From an uncultured Ruminococcus sp. (GTDB taxonomy: Bacteria; Bacillota; Clostridia; Oscillospirales; CAG-272), in contig CADBSB010000007.1 in the NCBI GenBank assembly GCA_902797235.1, forward strand, positions 1 through 33,544: 33,544 nucleotides of DNA. The letters are read 5' to 3'. Made by a program: the position numbers and the translations under genes. The number at the start of each line of letters is the position of its first letter. The first letter of the stretch is position 1. Shown here in pieces: positions 1 through 7,116 of the stretch. The notes beneath the pieces are model-generated. The model was not told the DNA's origin and ran no database searches. It saw only the letters and a list, made by a program, of their open reading frames with translations.

Positions 1-668
1 ATAAATTCAACAATTCAAAAAAGGATACGGACGATGCGACAAACTACGTCGCGCCGTACAACACGCTGAAAATGATCTCGTACAAGCCCATAGAGTACAG
101 CTACATAATGACTACGGGCACGGTATCGGATATAAGGGCGACGTTCAAGAAGTATAAGGATTTTTCAGACAACGCCTCGCTTCATAACGACTATATCTCA
201 AACAGGGTCTACGACGGCGACGTTATAAACGCCGCGTTCGATTCCGCGGAAAGCGTGCTTATGATATCGGAGCCGCATAATTCGACCGTCGCGTTCTCGG
301 ATGAGCAGAAAGCCGCCGTCATAACGTGCACGGGCTCGGATCCTCACGTATCTTTCGATTATTCATACGGCGAAGGCTGTACGGCAGAGGATAAGGGAAC
401 GCTCACGATAGAGTACATGATCCCGAAGGAAAACGCGCAGAAGACGTACTGCTGCGACCTCTTCCTCTGCGCCGGTGAAACGACGGCGCCGGACGGCGGC
501 AAGAGACTTAGGCGCGATCTCATAGCGGACGGGAAATATCATACGATCGAGGTAAAGCTCGCCGGAAATTCGTTCTGGCGCGGCAAGGTAAACCTCATAC
601 GCTTCGATTATTTCGATAACTGCGCCGAGGGCGACGTTATATACCTCCGCTCGTTCAAGCTGTCATAA
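1..668 (+). CDS. C-terminal fragment of an unrecognised protein, possibly extracellular
   Basis: The frame is open from the left edge (first full codon at position 3) to the TAA at 666-668, so this is the last ~221 residues of a longer gene. The methionine at position 72 is probably internal. I recognise no family with confidence. The last ~90 residues are rich in short hydrophobic stretches and end in an Ile-Arg-x-Asp-Tyr-Phe-Asp ... Gly-Asp-x-Ile-Tyr-Leu-Arg-Ser-Phe pattern. This resembles the end of beta-sandwich, carbohydrate-binding-like modules in secreted clostridial proteins, where the final strand reads 'D-x-I-Y-I'. That match is by eye only. A terminator follows directly, so this is the last gene of its transcript. 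Confidence 0.6.
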   Translation, partial: KFNNSKKDTDDATNYVAPYNTLKMISYKPIEYSYIMTTGTVSDIRATFKKYKDFSDNASLHNDYISNRVYDGDVINAAFDSAESVLMISEPHNSTVAFSDEQKAAVITCTGSDPHVSFDYSYGEGCTAEDKGTLTIEYMIPKENAQKTYCCDLFLCAGETTAPDGGKRLRRDLIADGKYHTIEVKLAGNSFWRGKVNLIRFDYFDNCAEGDVIYLRSFKLS

Positions 669-677
669 AAACCACGC

Positions 678-703
678 AAAAAGGCTCCCCCGCGGAGCCT
701 TTT
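678..703 (+). terminator. Rho-independent terminator after the first gene
   Basis: The GGCTCC arm (683-688) pairs with GGAGCC (694-699) across a 5-nt loop. The stem is extended by A-rich 5' and TTTT 3' flanks, which gives the usual stem plus T-run about 10 nt after the stop codon. Confidence 0.85.
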
Positions 704-766
704 GCTTACCTTCCCCAACAGGGAAAGGAAATATGTGAATTTTTATTTAACATTTCGTCTTTTATA

Positions 767-797
767 TTGACTTTACAGTTAACTGTAATGTTATAAT
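767..797 (+). promoter_or_regulatory. MerR-type promoter with palindromic operator in a 19-bp spacer
   Basis: A -35 box TTGACT (767-772) and a consensus -10 TATAAT (792-797) are separated by 19 bp, two more than the optimum. The spacer holds a perfect 16-bp palindrome, TTACAGTTAACTGTAA (773-788). A long spacer with a central dyad is the hallmark of promoters activated by MerR-family regulators through DNA distortion. Transcription should start near 804, downstream of the ATG at 798, so the ATG at 819 is the more likely start of the next gene. Autoregulation is inferred from position. Confidence 0.88.
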
Positions 798-818
798 ATG
801 GGGGACGGGAGGGTTGGT

Positions 819-1928
819 ATGATAAAGATCGGCAATATGGCGAAAATATGCGGCGTTAACACTCAGACGCTGCGTTATTATGACGCGGAGGGCGTTCTTC
901 GTCCCGAGGCGACGGATAAAAACACGGGTTACAGACTTTATTCACCCTCCGACATCGAAAAATTCAGAAAGATACAGTTTTACAAAAGTCTCGGCTTTGA
1001 ATTGAGCGAGATAAAGGAGCTGTTGAATAAGGACGGCGCGGATTTCCGGAAAATAATGATCAAAAGGAAAAACGCGGTCTTGTCCGACGTCGCATCAGAC
1101 AGGGAAAAGATAAGAAAAATAGACGAGCTGACGCGCGACCCGGACAGTATAAACTATTACTCAATGTTCGACAGCGTGCCGTTTTCGGACGATCCTGGAG
1201 TCGTCGGCAAATGGGAGCTTTGCGGCGAGCTGCACGACAAAAACGATCCGTCAAAGGTAGACCCGGACGTTTCCGTTTTCGCGCACAAAGAGATCCCGTT
1301 CCTTCCCGGCGGCGCTTACGTGTGGATCTGGTTCTGGACGAAAGGCGTATTATATAGGATTTTGGCAAACGGCGGCATAGCCGTGCCGAATCCGTACAGG
1401 ATAGTGGATAAAAACGGCGAAAAGTACATGATAATCGAATACATCGGCGACGACTGCATAGACGACGGCGGAGACCCCGTGTATCTGTTATACAAGCAGA
1501 CCGACACCACGCCTTATACAGATAAGACAATAAGGAAGCGTATAGACAACACGGATATCCCTTACGTCGACGATCCGGACGTTTTAGGTGCGTGGGAGGC
1601 CGTTGATTTCGTAAAGACCGCAAACGACTTTGATATAAAAAAGCCGAAGTCCGATAAAAAAGACCTTTGGCTTATGTATATCCGTTTTCTGCCGCGCGGC
1701 ATATGCGTCAAGACCGTAAAAACGGACAGAGCTCCGGCGGACATTGTTTTGCGCTACACAAAGGATTTCGTCCTCTGTGACAGCGAGCTGACGGCGGAGA
1801 AGTACGTTATCAAAAATATTGACGGAGAAGACAATCTGTTCTTACAGCACAAATCCGGCGATTATTCGTACGGCGGGCTTGAGCCGCTGTTGTACGTGTT
1901 CAAAAGAAAGGAAGTAAAACATGAGTGA
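819..1928 (+). CDS. MerR-family regulator with two lipocalin-like effector repeats
   Basis: The 369-aa protein has an N-terminal MerR winged helix-turn-helix (about residues 1-70, with the typical Thr-Leu-Arg-Tyr-Tyr and Gly-Tyr-Arg-Leu-Tyr motifs). A helical linker follows to about residue 110. The rest is two copies of a beta-rich unit of ~120 residues. Each opens with Asp-Asp-Pro-x-Val-x-Gly-x-Trp, has a central Phe-Leu-Pro-x-Gly, and ends in Tyr-x-Leu-Tyr-Lys or Leu-Tyr-Val-Phe-Lys. Similar lipocalin-like repeats occur in clostridial BlaR1/M56-type and MerR proteins (recalled, not searched). I start it at 819: a GGGAGGG ribosome site lies 5-12 nt upstream, and the in-frame ATG at 798 lies ahead of the expected transcription start. 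It overlaps the next gene by 8 nt, so it probably controls that membrane cassette as well as itself. The ligand is unknown. Confidence 0.88.
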   Translation: MIKIGNMAKICGVNTQTLRYYDAEGVLRPEATDKNTGYRLYSPSDIEKFRKIQFYKSLGFELSEIKELLNKDGADFRKIMIKRKNAVLSDVASDREKIRKIDELTRDPDSINYYSMFDSVPFSDDPGVVGKWELCGELHDKNDPSKVDPDVSVFAHKEIPFLPGGAYVWIWFWTKGVLYRILANGGIAVPNPYRIVDKNGEKYMIIEYIGDDCIDDGGDPVYLLYKQTDTTPYTDKTIRKRIDNTDIPYVDDPDVLGAWEAVDFVKTANDFDIKKPKSDKKDLWLMYIRFLPRGICVKTVKTDRAPADIVLRYTKDFVLCDSELTAEKYVIKNIDGEDNLFLQHKSGDYSYGGLEPLLYVFKRKEVKHE

Positions 1929-2517
1929 TATGAATACGAAGATGAAGGCGAAAAGCGGATTTTTCAAATCCCTTTTGTTCTTTCTCCTCGCGCTCCTCGG
2001 CGGTCACCTTGCCGAATCTCTGATATACGGTGTGGCGCTGAACACGATCGTTGGAAACGTGTGGCGCGACGGTTATGAATCGAACGCCGTCGGCATAATC
2101 ACCGCGTACGGGATAATAATACACGTCGTATTCTGTATCGTTTACACGGTAGTCACCACGCGCAGCGTCACGTACCGCGACAGCTTCAAGGCGGAGATAA
2201 AAAACGGATCCTCGGTCGGCGCGATATTCAAAAAGTTTTATATCAAACATTTATCGTACGAAATACCCGTTTATTTCGCCGTGCTTCTGCCGTTTACCAT
2301 ATACTTTGCGTTCATAACCAACGTTGACCTTGCAAACTCTTTCGCGTTTGAAAAGTTTTATATAGCCGAGCTGTGGATATACGTCATCACAAAGAACGCG
2401 CTTTTGGGTATCATCATATCAAGCCTTATATTCTTCATTGTCCTTTTCGCGGTAAGATTTATCGTGACCGCCGTGACGCGTAAAAATCTGATAGAAAACT
2501 CCGTAACGCTTTCGTGA
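1921..2517 (+). CDS. Four-helix integral membrane protein of unknown function
   Basis: The 198-aa protein has four predicted membrane segments near residues 14-36, 56-78, 115-134 and 158-183. Basic residues flank the first segment and the C-terminal end. I do not recognise the family. The ATG overlaps the end of the MerR-type gene by 8 nt, and a GGA-containing ribosome site lies inside that gene, so translation is probably coupled. A second in-frame ATG at 1930 is an alternative start. Position alone suggests it responds to the same signal as the regulator. It has no ABC or MFS motif, so calling it a transporter would be guesswork. Confidence 0.7.
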   Translation: MSDMNTKMKAKSGFFKSLLFFLLALLGGHLAESLIYGVALNTIVGNVWRDGYESNAVGIITAYGIIIHVVFCIVYTVVTTRSVTYRDSFKAEIKNGSSVGAIFKKFYIKHLSYEIPVYFAVLLPFTIYFAFITNVDLANSFAFEKFYIAELWIYVITKNALLGIIISSLIFFIVLFAVRFIVTAVTRKNLIENSVTLS

Positions 2518-2526
2518 GGTAAAACA

Positions 2527-3135
2527 ATGCCGTTATTTACGATGAACAAAACTCTGACGGCAGCTGTTATAGCTGTCTGCGCCGTCGTTTTTGCCGTGCT
2601 TTTGTATAAGGCTTTACGCGCGGTCATCGAACGGCTCGGATTTTATCGCACCCTTAAAAAATACTGCAAAGAGCATAACGGAATAATAAAAAAGAATAAC
2701 GGACTGTTCAGATCCGTTTTCAGTATCTACCCCGGATACGATGCTGTAATGACGGTAAACGGGCAACCGTACGGCGTTAAATTCTTCCCGAAATATTTAA
2801 AGAACAAAAACTTGCTTATTGAAAGCGAAAAAAGAGCGTGTATTTTAAAAAACACCGGCGTTATGGGCGTGTCGTGGCGCGGTTCGCTGCCGGGCGTAAG
2901 GACGCTTGTGCCGGATGTGATAGACGAGGTGATAGCGCGGAGGATAAAAATAGACTTGTCATCCGCAAACCCCGAATATAATAATATCCTCCTGTTTTCG
3001 CCGAAATGCAAGAGGATATACTACGTTAAAAAGGCCGAAAGAGCGGAGGCGTATAACGGCGACGTGATTTTCGGCTATACCGCGTTTTACGATAAGGAAA
3101 AACTTATGGATTTTCTTTCAAAGGAGAAAAGATGA
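2527..3135 (+). CDS. Unknown protein with one N-terminal membrane anchor
   Basis: The 202-aa protein has one strong hydrophobic segment at about residues 8-28 and a mostly soluble, lysine-rich remainder of ~170 residues. I do not recognise the soluble part. A GAGG ribosome site overlaps the stop codon of the previous gene and is well spaced from the ATG at 2527. The last codon and stop overlap the next gene as ATGA. The close packing places it in the MerR-controlled transcript, where it may act with the two neighbouring membrane proteins. Confidence 0.7.
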   Translation: MPLFTMNKTLTAAVIAVCAVVFAVLLYKALRAVIERLGFYRTLKKYCKEHNGIIKKNNGLFRSVFSIYPGYDAVMTVNGQPYGVKFFPKYLKNKNLLIESEKRACILKNTGVMGVSWRGSLPGVRTLVPDVIDEVIARRIKIDLSSANPEYNNILLFSPKCKRIYYVKKAERAEAYNGDVIFGYTAFYDKEKLMDFLSKEKR

Positions 3136-3722
3136 TCGATCTGCCGGACGACTTAAAGAAATTTTCACGCAGCGCAAAATTAAAACCCGTTTTCATCTTT
3201 ATTCTATGCGAGTGTGTGTCGGCGTTGTTTTTCGTTTTGTCGCGTGATATAATGTATCAGACGGAGTATATAGCAAAGTACAACGCCATAGGCCACGCGA
3301 TGTACGCCGTTATTTTCACCGTGCCGTTATTTATTTCCGGCATTTTTTCCGCTCTGTCGGATAAGACCTTTTACGGGACGATCGAAAAGGTAAAAATATC
3401 GACTACGGTGGACAGTTTGAATTCGTTTAAGCCTTCAAAGGAAACGAGGTACAGAAAAAATACAATATATCTTTTCGTCAAGGAAGAAAACGGCGAGGCA
3501 GAGAAATTCAAGGTATACAGCGGCCGCGCAAACGACGGGCAGTTCCTTGAAACGTACAACACAGGCGATCGCGTTTTACACCTTTACGGGAGCAAATACA
3601 CGGTGATATTGCCGAAACCGTCGGACACTATGGCGCAGTGCGCGGTATGCGGCATAACGACCGATATAAACGAGCAGCTCTGCCACAAATGCGGACACAC
3701 TTTGCCGACGTTTATTTCATGA
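3132..3722 (+). CDS. Two-helix membrane protein with C-terminal zinc ribbon
   Basis: The 196-aa protein has membrane segments at about residues 18-37 and 55-75, then a ~90-residue beta-rich soluble part. It ends in a short zinc-ribbon-like motif with Cys170, Cys173, Cys184 and Cys187 (CxxC-x10-CxxC). Such ribbons are common at the ends of small clostridial membrane proteins, where they probably bind one structural zinc. The start overlaps the previous stop as ATGA and an AAAGGAG ribosome site precedes it. It is the last gene of the MerR-headed operon. Function is unknown. Confidence 0.72.
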   Translation: MIDLPDDLKKFSRSAKLKPVFIFILCECVSALFFVLSRDIMYQTEYIAKYNAIGHAMYAVIFTVPLFISGIFSALSDKTFYGTIEKVKISTTVDSLNSFKPSKETRYRKNTIYLFVKEENGEAEKFKVYSGRANDGQFLETYNTGDRVLHLYGSKYTVILPKPSDTMAQCAVCGITTDINEQLCHKCGHTLPTFIS

Positions 3723-3747
3723 CCGCTATTGACAAGATGGCGGTTTT
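3722..3747 (+). terminator. Weak hairpin ending the MerR operon, overlapping the next promoter
   Basis: ACCGCTAT (3722-3729) pairs with ATGGCGGT (3737-3744), including one G-U pair, around a 7-nt loop. TTTG follows. The 3' part of the hairpin overlaps the -35 box and spacer of the next promoter. The short T-run makes termination probably partial. Confidence 0.45.
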
Positions 3748-3757
3748 GTGTTATTAT
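3729..3757 (+). promoter_or_regulatory. Sigma-A-type promoter for the PHP gene
   Basis: A consensus TTGACA (3729-3734), a 17-bp spacer and TATTAT (3752-3757) are present. The TGT just ahead of the -10 gives a TGn extended element. It lies 28 bp before the coding start. Confidence 0.75.
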
Positions 3758-3784
3758 CTATAAAAACGGTATCGGGAGATATTT

Positions 3785-4540
3785 ATGATACAGGATCTTC
3801 ATTCACATACGTATTATTCTTTCTGCGGCAAGGACGAGCCGGAGGCGGTGGCGGAAGCGGCGCTGAACGGCGGTATCGAGGTGTTGGGCATATCGGACCA
3901 CAATTACGGTATAGGCTACGGCAGATTTGACGTTTTCTGCTGTGAGAGCGCGGAAAAACTGCATAACACCTACGAAAGAACGCTTAAACGTTATTACAGC
4001 CACATAAATCTATTGCGTGAAAAATACAAGGGCAAAATAGAAATAAAGCGCGGGATAGAGCTTTGCACGCTGCACGACGGACAGGGATTCACGCATCACG
4101 ACCTGCCCGACGACGCAGATATTTCATATTACGATTACTGCCTGATCGAAAATCTCGACAGTCCGATCTCCGTCACGCACGGCGACCTTTTTGCGTACGC
4201 AAAGCGCTGCGGCACGCCGCTCGTGGGCGTGGCGCATACGGATATGTTTGCTTTCATAAAATCAAGGGGCGAGGATCCGCTCGAGTATTTCGGCAGGATG
4301 GCGGAGCAGAATATATTCTGGGAAATGAACGTAAGCTACGACCCGACGCATAATTATCACGTGCATAAATATATGACCGAGTTTTTTGACAGCCCCGAGC
4401 AGCAGGATATAGTACGCCGCTCCGGCGTCCGCGTCTCCGTCGGCTTTGACGGCCACCGCTCCGAAGACTATCTGCCGGAGAGGGTAAAGGACTATAACGA
4501 CAGACTAACATCCCTCGGCATTTTAAAACCCTTTGAATGA
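3785..4540 (+). CDS. PHP-domain phosphoesterase (histidinol-phosphatase-like)
   Basis: The 251-aa protein carries the PHP-fold signature for a di- or trinuclear metal site: His6-x-His8 in an 'HSHTYYSFCG' N-terminus, Asp38-His39, an Arg-Gly-x-Glu strand near residue 93, and a C-terminal Gly-Phe-Asp-Gly-His motif. Its length suits stand-alone PHP enzymes such as HisK-type histidinol phosphatases or YcdX-like phosphatases. No his genes are nearby, so the substrate is undefined. The start is supported by GGGAG at 3774-3778 and by its own promoter. It is monocistronic and ends at a strong terminator shared with the convergent aminotransferase gene. Confidence 0.85.
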   Translation: MIQDLHSHTYYSFCGKDEPEAVAEAALNGGIEVLGISDHNYGIGYGRFDVFCCESAEKLHNTYERTLKRYYSHINLLREKYKGKIEIKRGIELCTLHDGQGFTHHDLPDDADISYYDYCLIENLDSPISVTHGDLFAYAKRCGTPLVGVAHTDMFAFIKSRGEDPLEYFGRMAEQNIFWEMNVSYDPTHNYHVHKYMTEFFDSPEQQDIVRRSGVRVSVGFDGHRSEDYLPERVKDYNDRLTSLGILKPFE

Positions 4541-4544
4541 TGTT

Positions 4545-4590
4545 AATATATGAAAAAAGCGCGGAGCCGTCCGTGCTTTTTTCATATATT
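4545..4590. terminator. Long bidirectional terminator between convergent genes
   Basis: Perfect 16-nt arms at 4545-4560 and 4575-4590 extend inward by five more pairs (one of them G-U) around the 4-nt loop GCCG. The A6 and T6 tracts in the arms give a T-run on both strands, so it can end the PHP transcript (plus) and the VTC-to-DegT transcript (minus). Confidence 0.93.
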
Positions 4591-4595
4591 TAAAG

Positions 4596-5786
4596 TTAAG
4601 TAAGCGCTTTTGATATGAATTCCATATCGTTATCCGTCCAGTCGGGGCTGATAAGGAGATACGCGGTGCGTGAGAGGAGGTCGAGCGTTTTCGGGCACAT
4701 ATCGGCGGTGTAGTTATGCTGCAAGCCCTTGTTTTCCTCCATCAGAAACGGGTCCATGGCGGGGTGTAAAGCTCCGCGCTTTTCCATTATCTGCGTCCAG
4801 TTGGTGTAAACGTGCTTGCCCGTGTCTATCGGAACGGTCAAGCCTATTTTATTCTGTGACGCTCTTTCGCAGAACGCGCGGCAGTCGGCGGACGTTTCAA
4901 ATCTTAACGGCAAAGTCGTTCCGCAGTCGCCGTCTATGTCGTGCGAGGGCGCCCGGGATACTTTAATGCCGTCTGCCTTTATTTCTTTTCCGCCGAATAT
5001 TTTATCCGAGAGTGCGTTTCTGTTTCTTCGCAGATCGGCTAAAATGCCGGGCATACGTTTGAGCTGCTCGCGTAAAACGGCGCCCGTGAGGTCGGATATG
5101 CGGAATTCCGTACCGCCGAAAAGCGGCTGTTCTATGCCGGAGAGCTGATCACCGAAGAACGCAACGGCTGACGCGTCGTGGTATATCAGCGCGCGCTCGT
5201 ATATCGTTTTATCGTCGGTTACGAGAGCGCCGCCCTCGCCCGACGTGATGATCTTGAAATAGTTGAAGGAGTACGCGCCTGCGTCGCCTATCGTGCCGAG
5301 ATATTTTCCCTTGTACCGTCCGCCGTCCGCCTGGCAGGCGTCCTCTATTATTTTTACGCCGTTTTCTTTTGCTATCGCCGTCAGCGCGTCAAGATCTGCG
5401 GGGAAGCCCTGGATATAGACGGGCATAATAGCCTTCGTATGCTTGGAAAGCTTCTTTTTAACGTCCTCGGGGTCGAGCGTCAGCGTTTCATCCACCTCGG
5501 CGATGACCGGTATCGCACCGACTGCGACGACGGCGAGCGCGGAGGCGATGTACGTATAGCCCGGGACTATCACCTCATCCCCGGGCCCTATGCCCATGCC
5601 GATCAGCGCGGACGTGAGCGCCGCAAAGCCGGAGGTCATCGTAAGCGCGTATTTCGCGCCCGTCATCTGTTTCCATTCCTCTTCAAAATTATACACTTCA
5701 CGCCCGGAGCCGTTTATCTTGAAAAAGTCGCGTGAAAGAAGCGCCCGTGTAAAGGCTTCCGCTTCTTCTTTTCCTACTCTGTACAT
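4596..5786 (-). CDS. DegT/DnrJ/EryC1/StrS-family PLP aminotransferase
   Basis: The 396-aa protein is a fold-type I PLP enzyme of the sugar aminotransferase class. It has an N-terminal Thr-Ser-Gly-Phe phosphate-binding turn (about residues 51-54), Gly-Asp-Glu-Val-Ile-Val-Pro at 69-75, and Asp149 in 'IIEDAC', which should contact the pyridine nitrogen. Lys178 in 'SFNYFKIITSGEGG' should be the Schiff-base lysine. Family members usually aminate nucleotide-linked or free keto-sugars; KdnA-like enzymes look the closest by eye, but the substrate cannot be read from sequence. An AGGAG ribosome site precedes the ATG. It is the last gene of the VTC-led operon, 16 nt after the ceramidase-like gene. No sugar dehydrogenase or glycosyltransferase is nearby to suggest a pathway. 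Confidence 0.88.
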   Translation of the reverse strand: MYRVGKEEAEAFTRALLSRDFFKINGSGREVYNFEEEWKQMTGAKYALTMTSGFAALTSALIGMGIGPGDEVIVPGYTYIASALAVVAVGAIPVIAEVDETLTLDPEDVKKKLSKHTKAIMPVYIQGFPADLDALTAIAKENGVKIIEDACQADGGRYKGKYLGTIGDAGAYSFNYFKIITSGEGGALVTDDKTIYERALIYHDASAVAFFGDQLSGIEQPLFGGTEFRISDLTGAVLREQLKRMPGILADLRRNRNALSDKIFGGKEIKADGIKVSRAPSHDIDGDCGTTLPLRFETSADCRAFCERASQNKIGLTVPIDTGKHVYTNWTQIMEKRGALHPAMDPFLMEENKGLQHNYTADMCPKTLDLLSRTAYLLISPDWTDNDMEFISKALT

Positions 5787-5802
5787 ACTTTTTCTCCTTT
5801 AT

Positions 5803-7107
5803 TTATAATGTTTTGAGCGTTTTCAAACTTTCGTTTATTATGACCTGATCGGCGTTGTCGGCAAGCGGATGGGCGCTGTTGAAACGGAAGCACCCTACCT
5901 CGTACCCGCCCCTCACGAGCTGATCCTCGGATGGCAGATACGCCTCGTAGCCGTCCGTATTCGACAGCGTAAGAGTGTATTTTTTCGGCGAATATTCGCG
6001 CAGGCGGAGAGACGTTTCCGAGAATATCTCAAACGGGAACGGTACGAAAACCACGTCACCGAGCGATATGACGGTCTGCTTAAAAGTAAACGTCTTTTCG
6101 TATTCGGGACAACCCGCCTCATACTCGTCGAGCGCCGCCTTGTAGTGCGCGTATTCGAGCCGGCTTATATTTACTATCTTTTCGGGCTCGGGGAAGCGGA
6201 GAAGGTTTGCTTTAACGACTTCAAGCGACGGGAGCGGTTTTCTCGGTATATTCACCGTGCCGCAGATAACGTCAAGCGCGCCGTCTTTGTAAACGCCGAG
6301 CGCCTTGTACGCGCGCAAGGCGTCCGTCGCCGCAACGCCGCCGAGCTCTTCGACGTGGTGAATGTCGCCGACCGTCTGACCGTTCGTCAGCCTCGGTCCC
6401 ACGTCGCCCTGAGAGCCGTTTATAAAGGTCGTTAACGTTCCCGTCTCCTCTTGCAGTCTGTCAGTCATGACGCCCGCCCAGTCGCGCGTTATCTCGCGGT
6501 TGTTGCCCGCCGCGGTGCCGTGGCAGCCGTAGTGAATTATATTTACTATGCCTTTTTTGTCTTCTTTTCCGCGAATCGATATGAGCGTCATATTCGGGTC
6601 AAAGCAGCCCCACGGATTCTGACCTAAGCCTATATCTCCGTTTTCATACTGCCGGCGCCTGTTTATGCCGACCTCGGAGCGGACGACGCCGACGGATATT
6701 TCCGCGGGCTTCACGGCGTTATACGCCTCGCGCGCCGCGTCTTTTATCGCGGGTAAAAATATTGTATCAACGTATTCGCGATCTACATCGCCCCAGCCCT
6801 CCATGCCGGAAACGTTCGGCGCGGAGTGCGTATGCGTTGCGGCGACGATAACTTTTTCGGCGTCTATCCCCGCCGCGTCGCCCGCCGCTTTTTTAAGTTC
6901 TTTGGCAAGCTCTGTCTGTATGTCGCCCACGCTTGCTGAGATAATTATCGCGTGCTCGTTGCCTTCTGAAAACGCGACGGCGGTAAGCTCAAGCCCGTCG
7001 TGCACGGACGTGCTGACGGAATCCGGCACGTAACCGTATAAAAGCGTGCCGATCTTCGGCGTTATATCCTTTTTAGCCGCACCGGCTTTGAAAACGTTAT
7101 CGGACAT
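5803..7107 (-). CDS. Neutral ceramidase-like zinc hydrolase lacking the catalytic serine
   Basis: The 434-aa protein matches the N-terminal domain of neutral/alkaline ceramidases. The expected zinc ligands are present: His92/His94 in 'ATHTHSAP', His196 in 'GCHGT', Glu360 in 'PFEIFSE' and Tyr390 near 'GYEAYLP'. The GDVSPN hexapeptide that carries the nucleophilic serine of true ceramidases reads GDVGPR here (residues 234-239), so Gly237 replaces that serine. The protein also lacks a signal peptide and the C-terminal Ig-like domain of secreted ceramidases. It is therefore probably a cytosolic hydrolase of the superfamily with another substrate. It lies 9 nt after the CotH gene and 16 nt before the aminotransferase gene, so it is part of that operon. 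Confidence 0.82.
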   Translation of the reverse strand: MSDNVFKAGAAKKDITPKIGTLLYGYVPDSVSTSVHDGLELTAVAFSEGNEHAIIISASVGDIQTELAKELKKAAGDAAGIDAEKVIVAATHTHSAPNVSGMEGWGDVDREYVDTIFLPAIKDAAREAYNAVKPAEISVGVVRSEVGINRRRQYENGDIGLGQNPWGCFDPNMTLISIRGKEDKKGIVNIIHYGCHGTAAGNNREITRDWAGVMTDRLQEETGTLTTFINGSQGDVGPRLTNGQTVGDIHHVEELGGVAATDALRAYKALGVYKDGALDVICGTVNIPRKPLPSLEVVKANLLRFPEPEKIVNISRLEYAHYKAALDEYEAGCPEYEKTFTFKQTVISLGDVVFVPFPFEIFSETSLRLREYSPKKYTLTLSNTDGYEAYLPSEDQLVRGGYEVGCFRFNSAHPLADNADQVIINESLKTLKTL

Positions 7108-7116
7108 ATAATCTCC

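Noticed and set aside
1060..1623. 187-codon minus-strand open frame
   Set aside because: Antisense to the MerR-type gene, Arg/Cys-rich text typical of a shadow frame, no ribosome site.
5178..6435. Plus-strand open frames opposite the DegT and ceramidase-like genes
   Set aside because: Both opposite genes have strong family motifs and ribosome sites; the shadows have neither.
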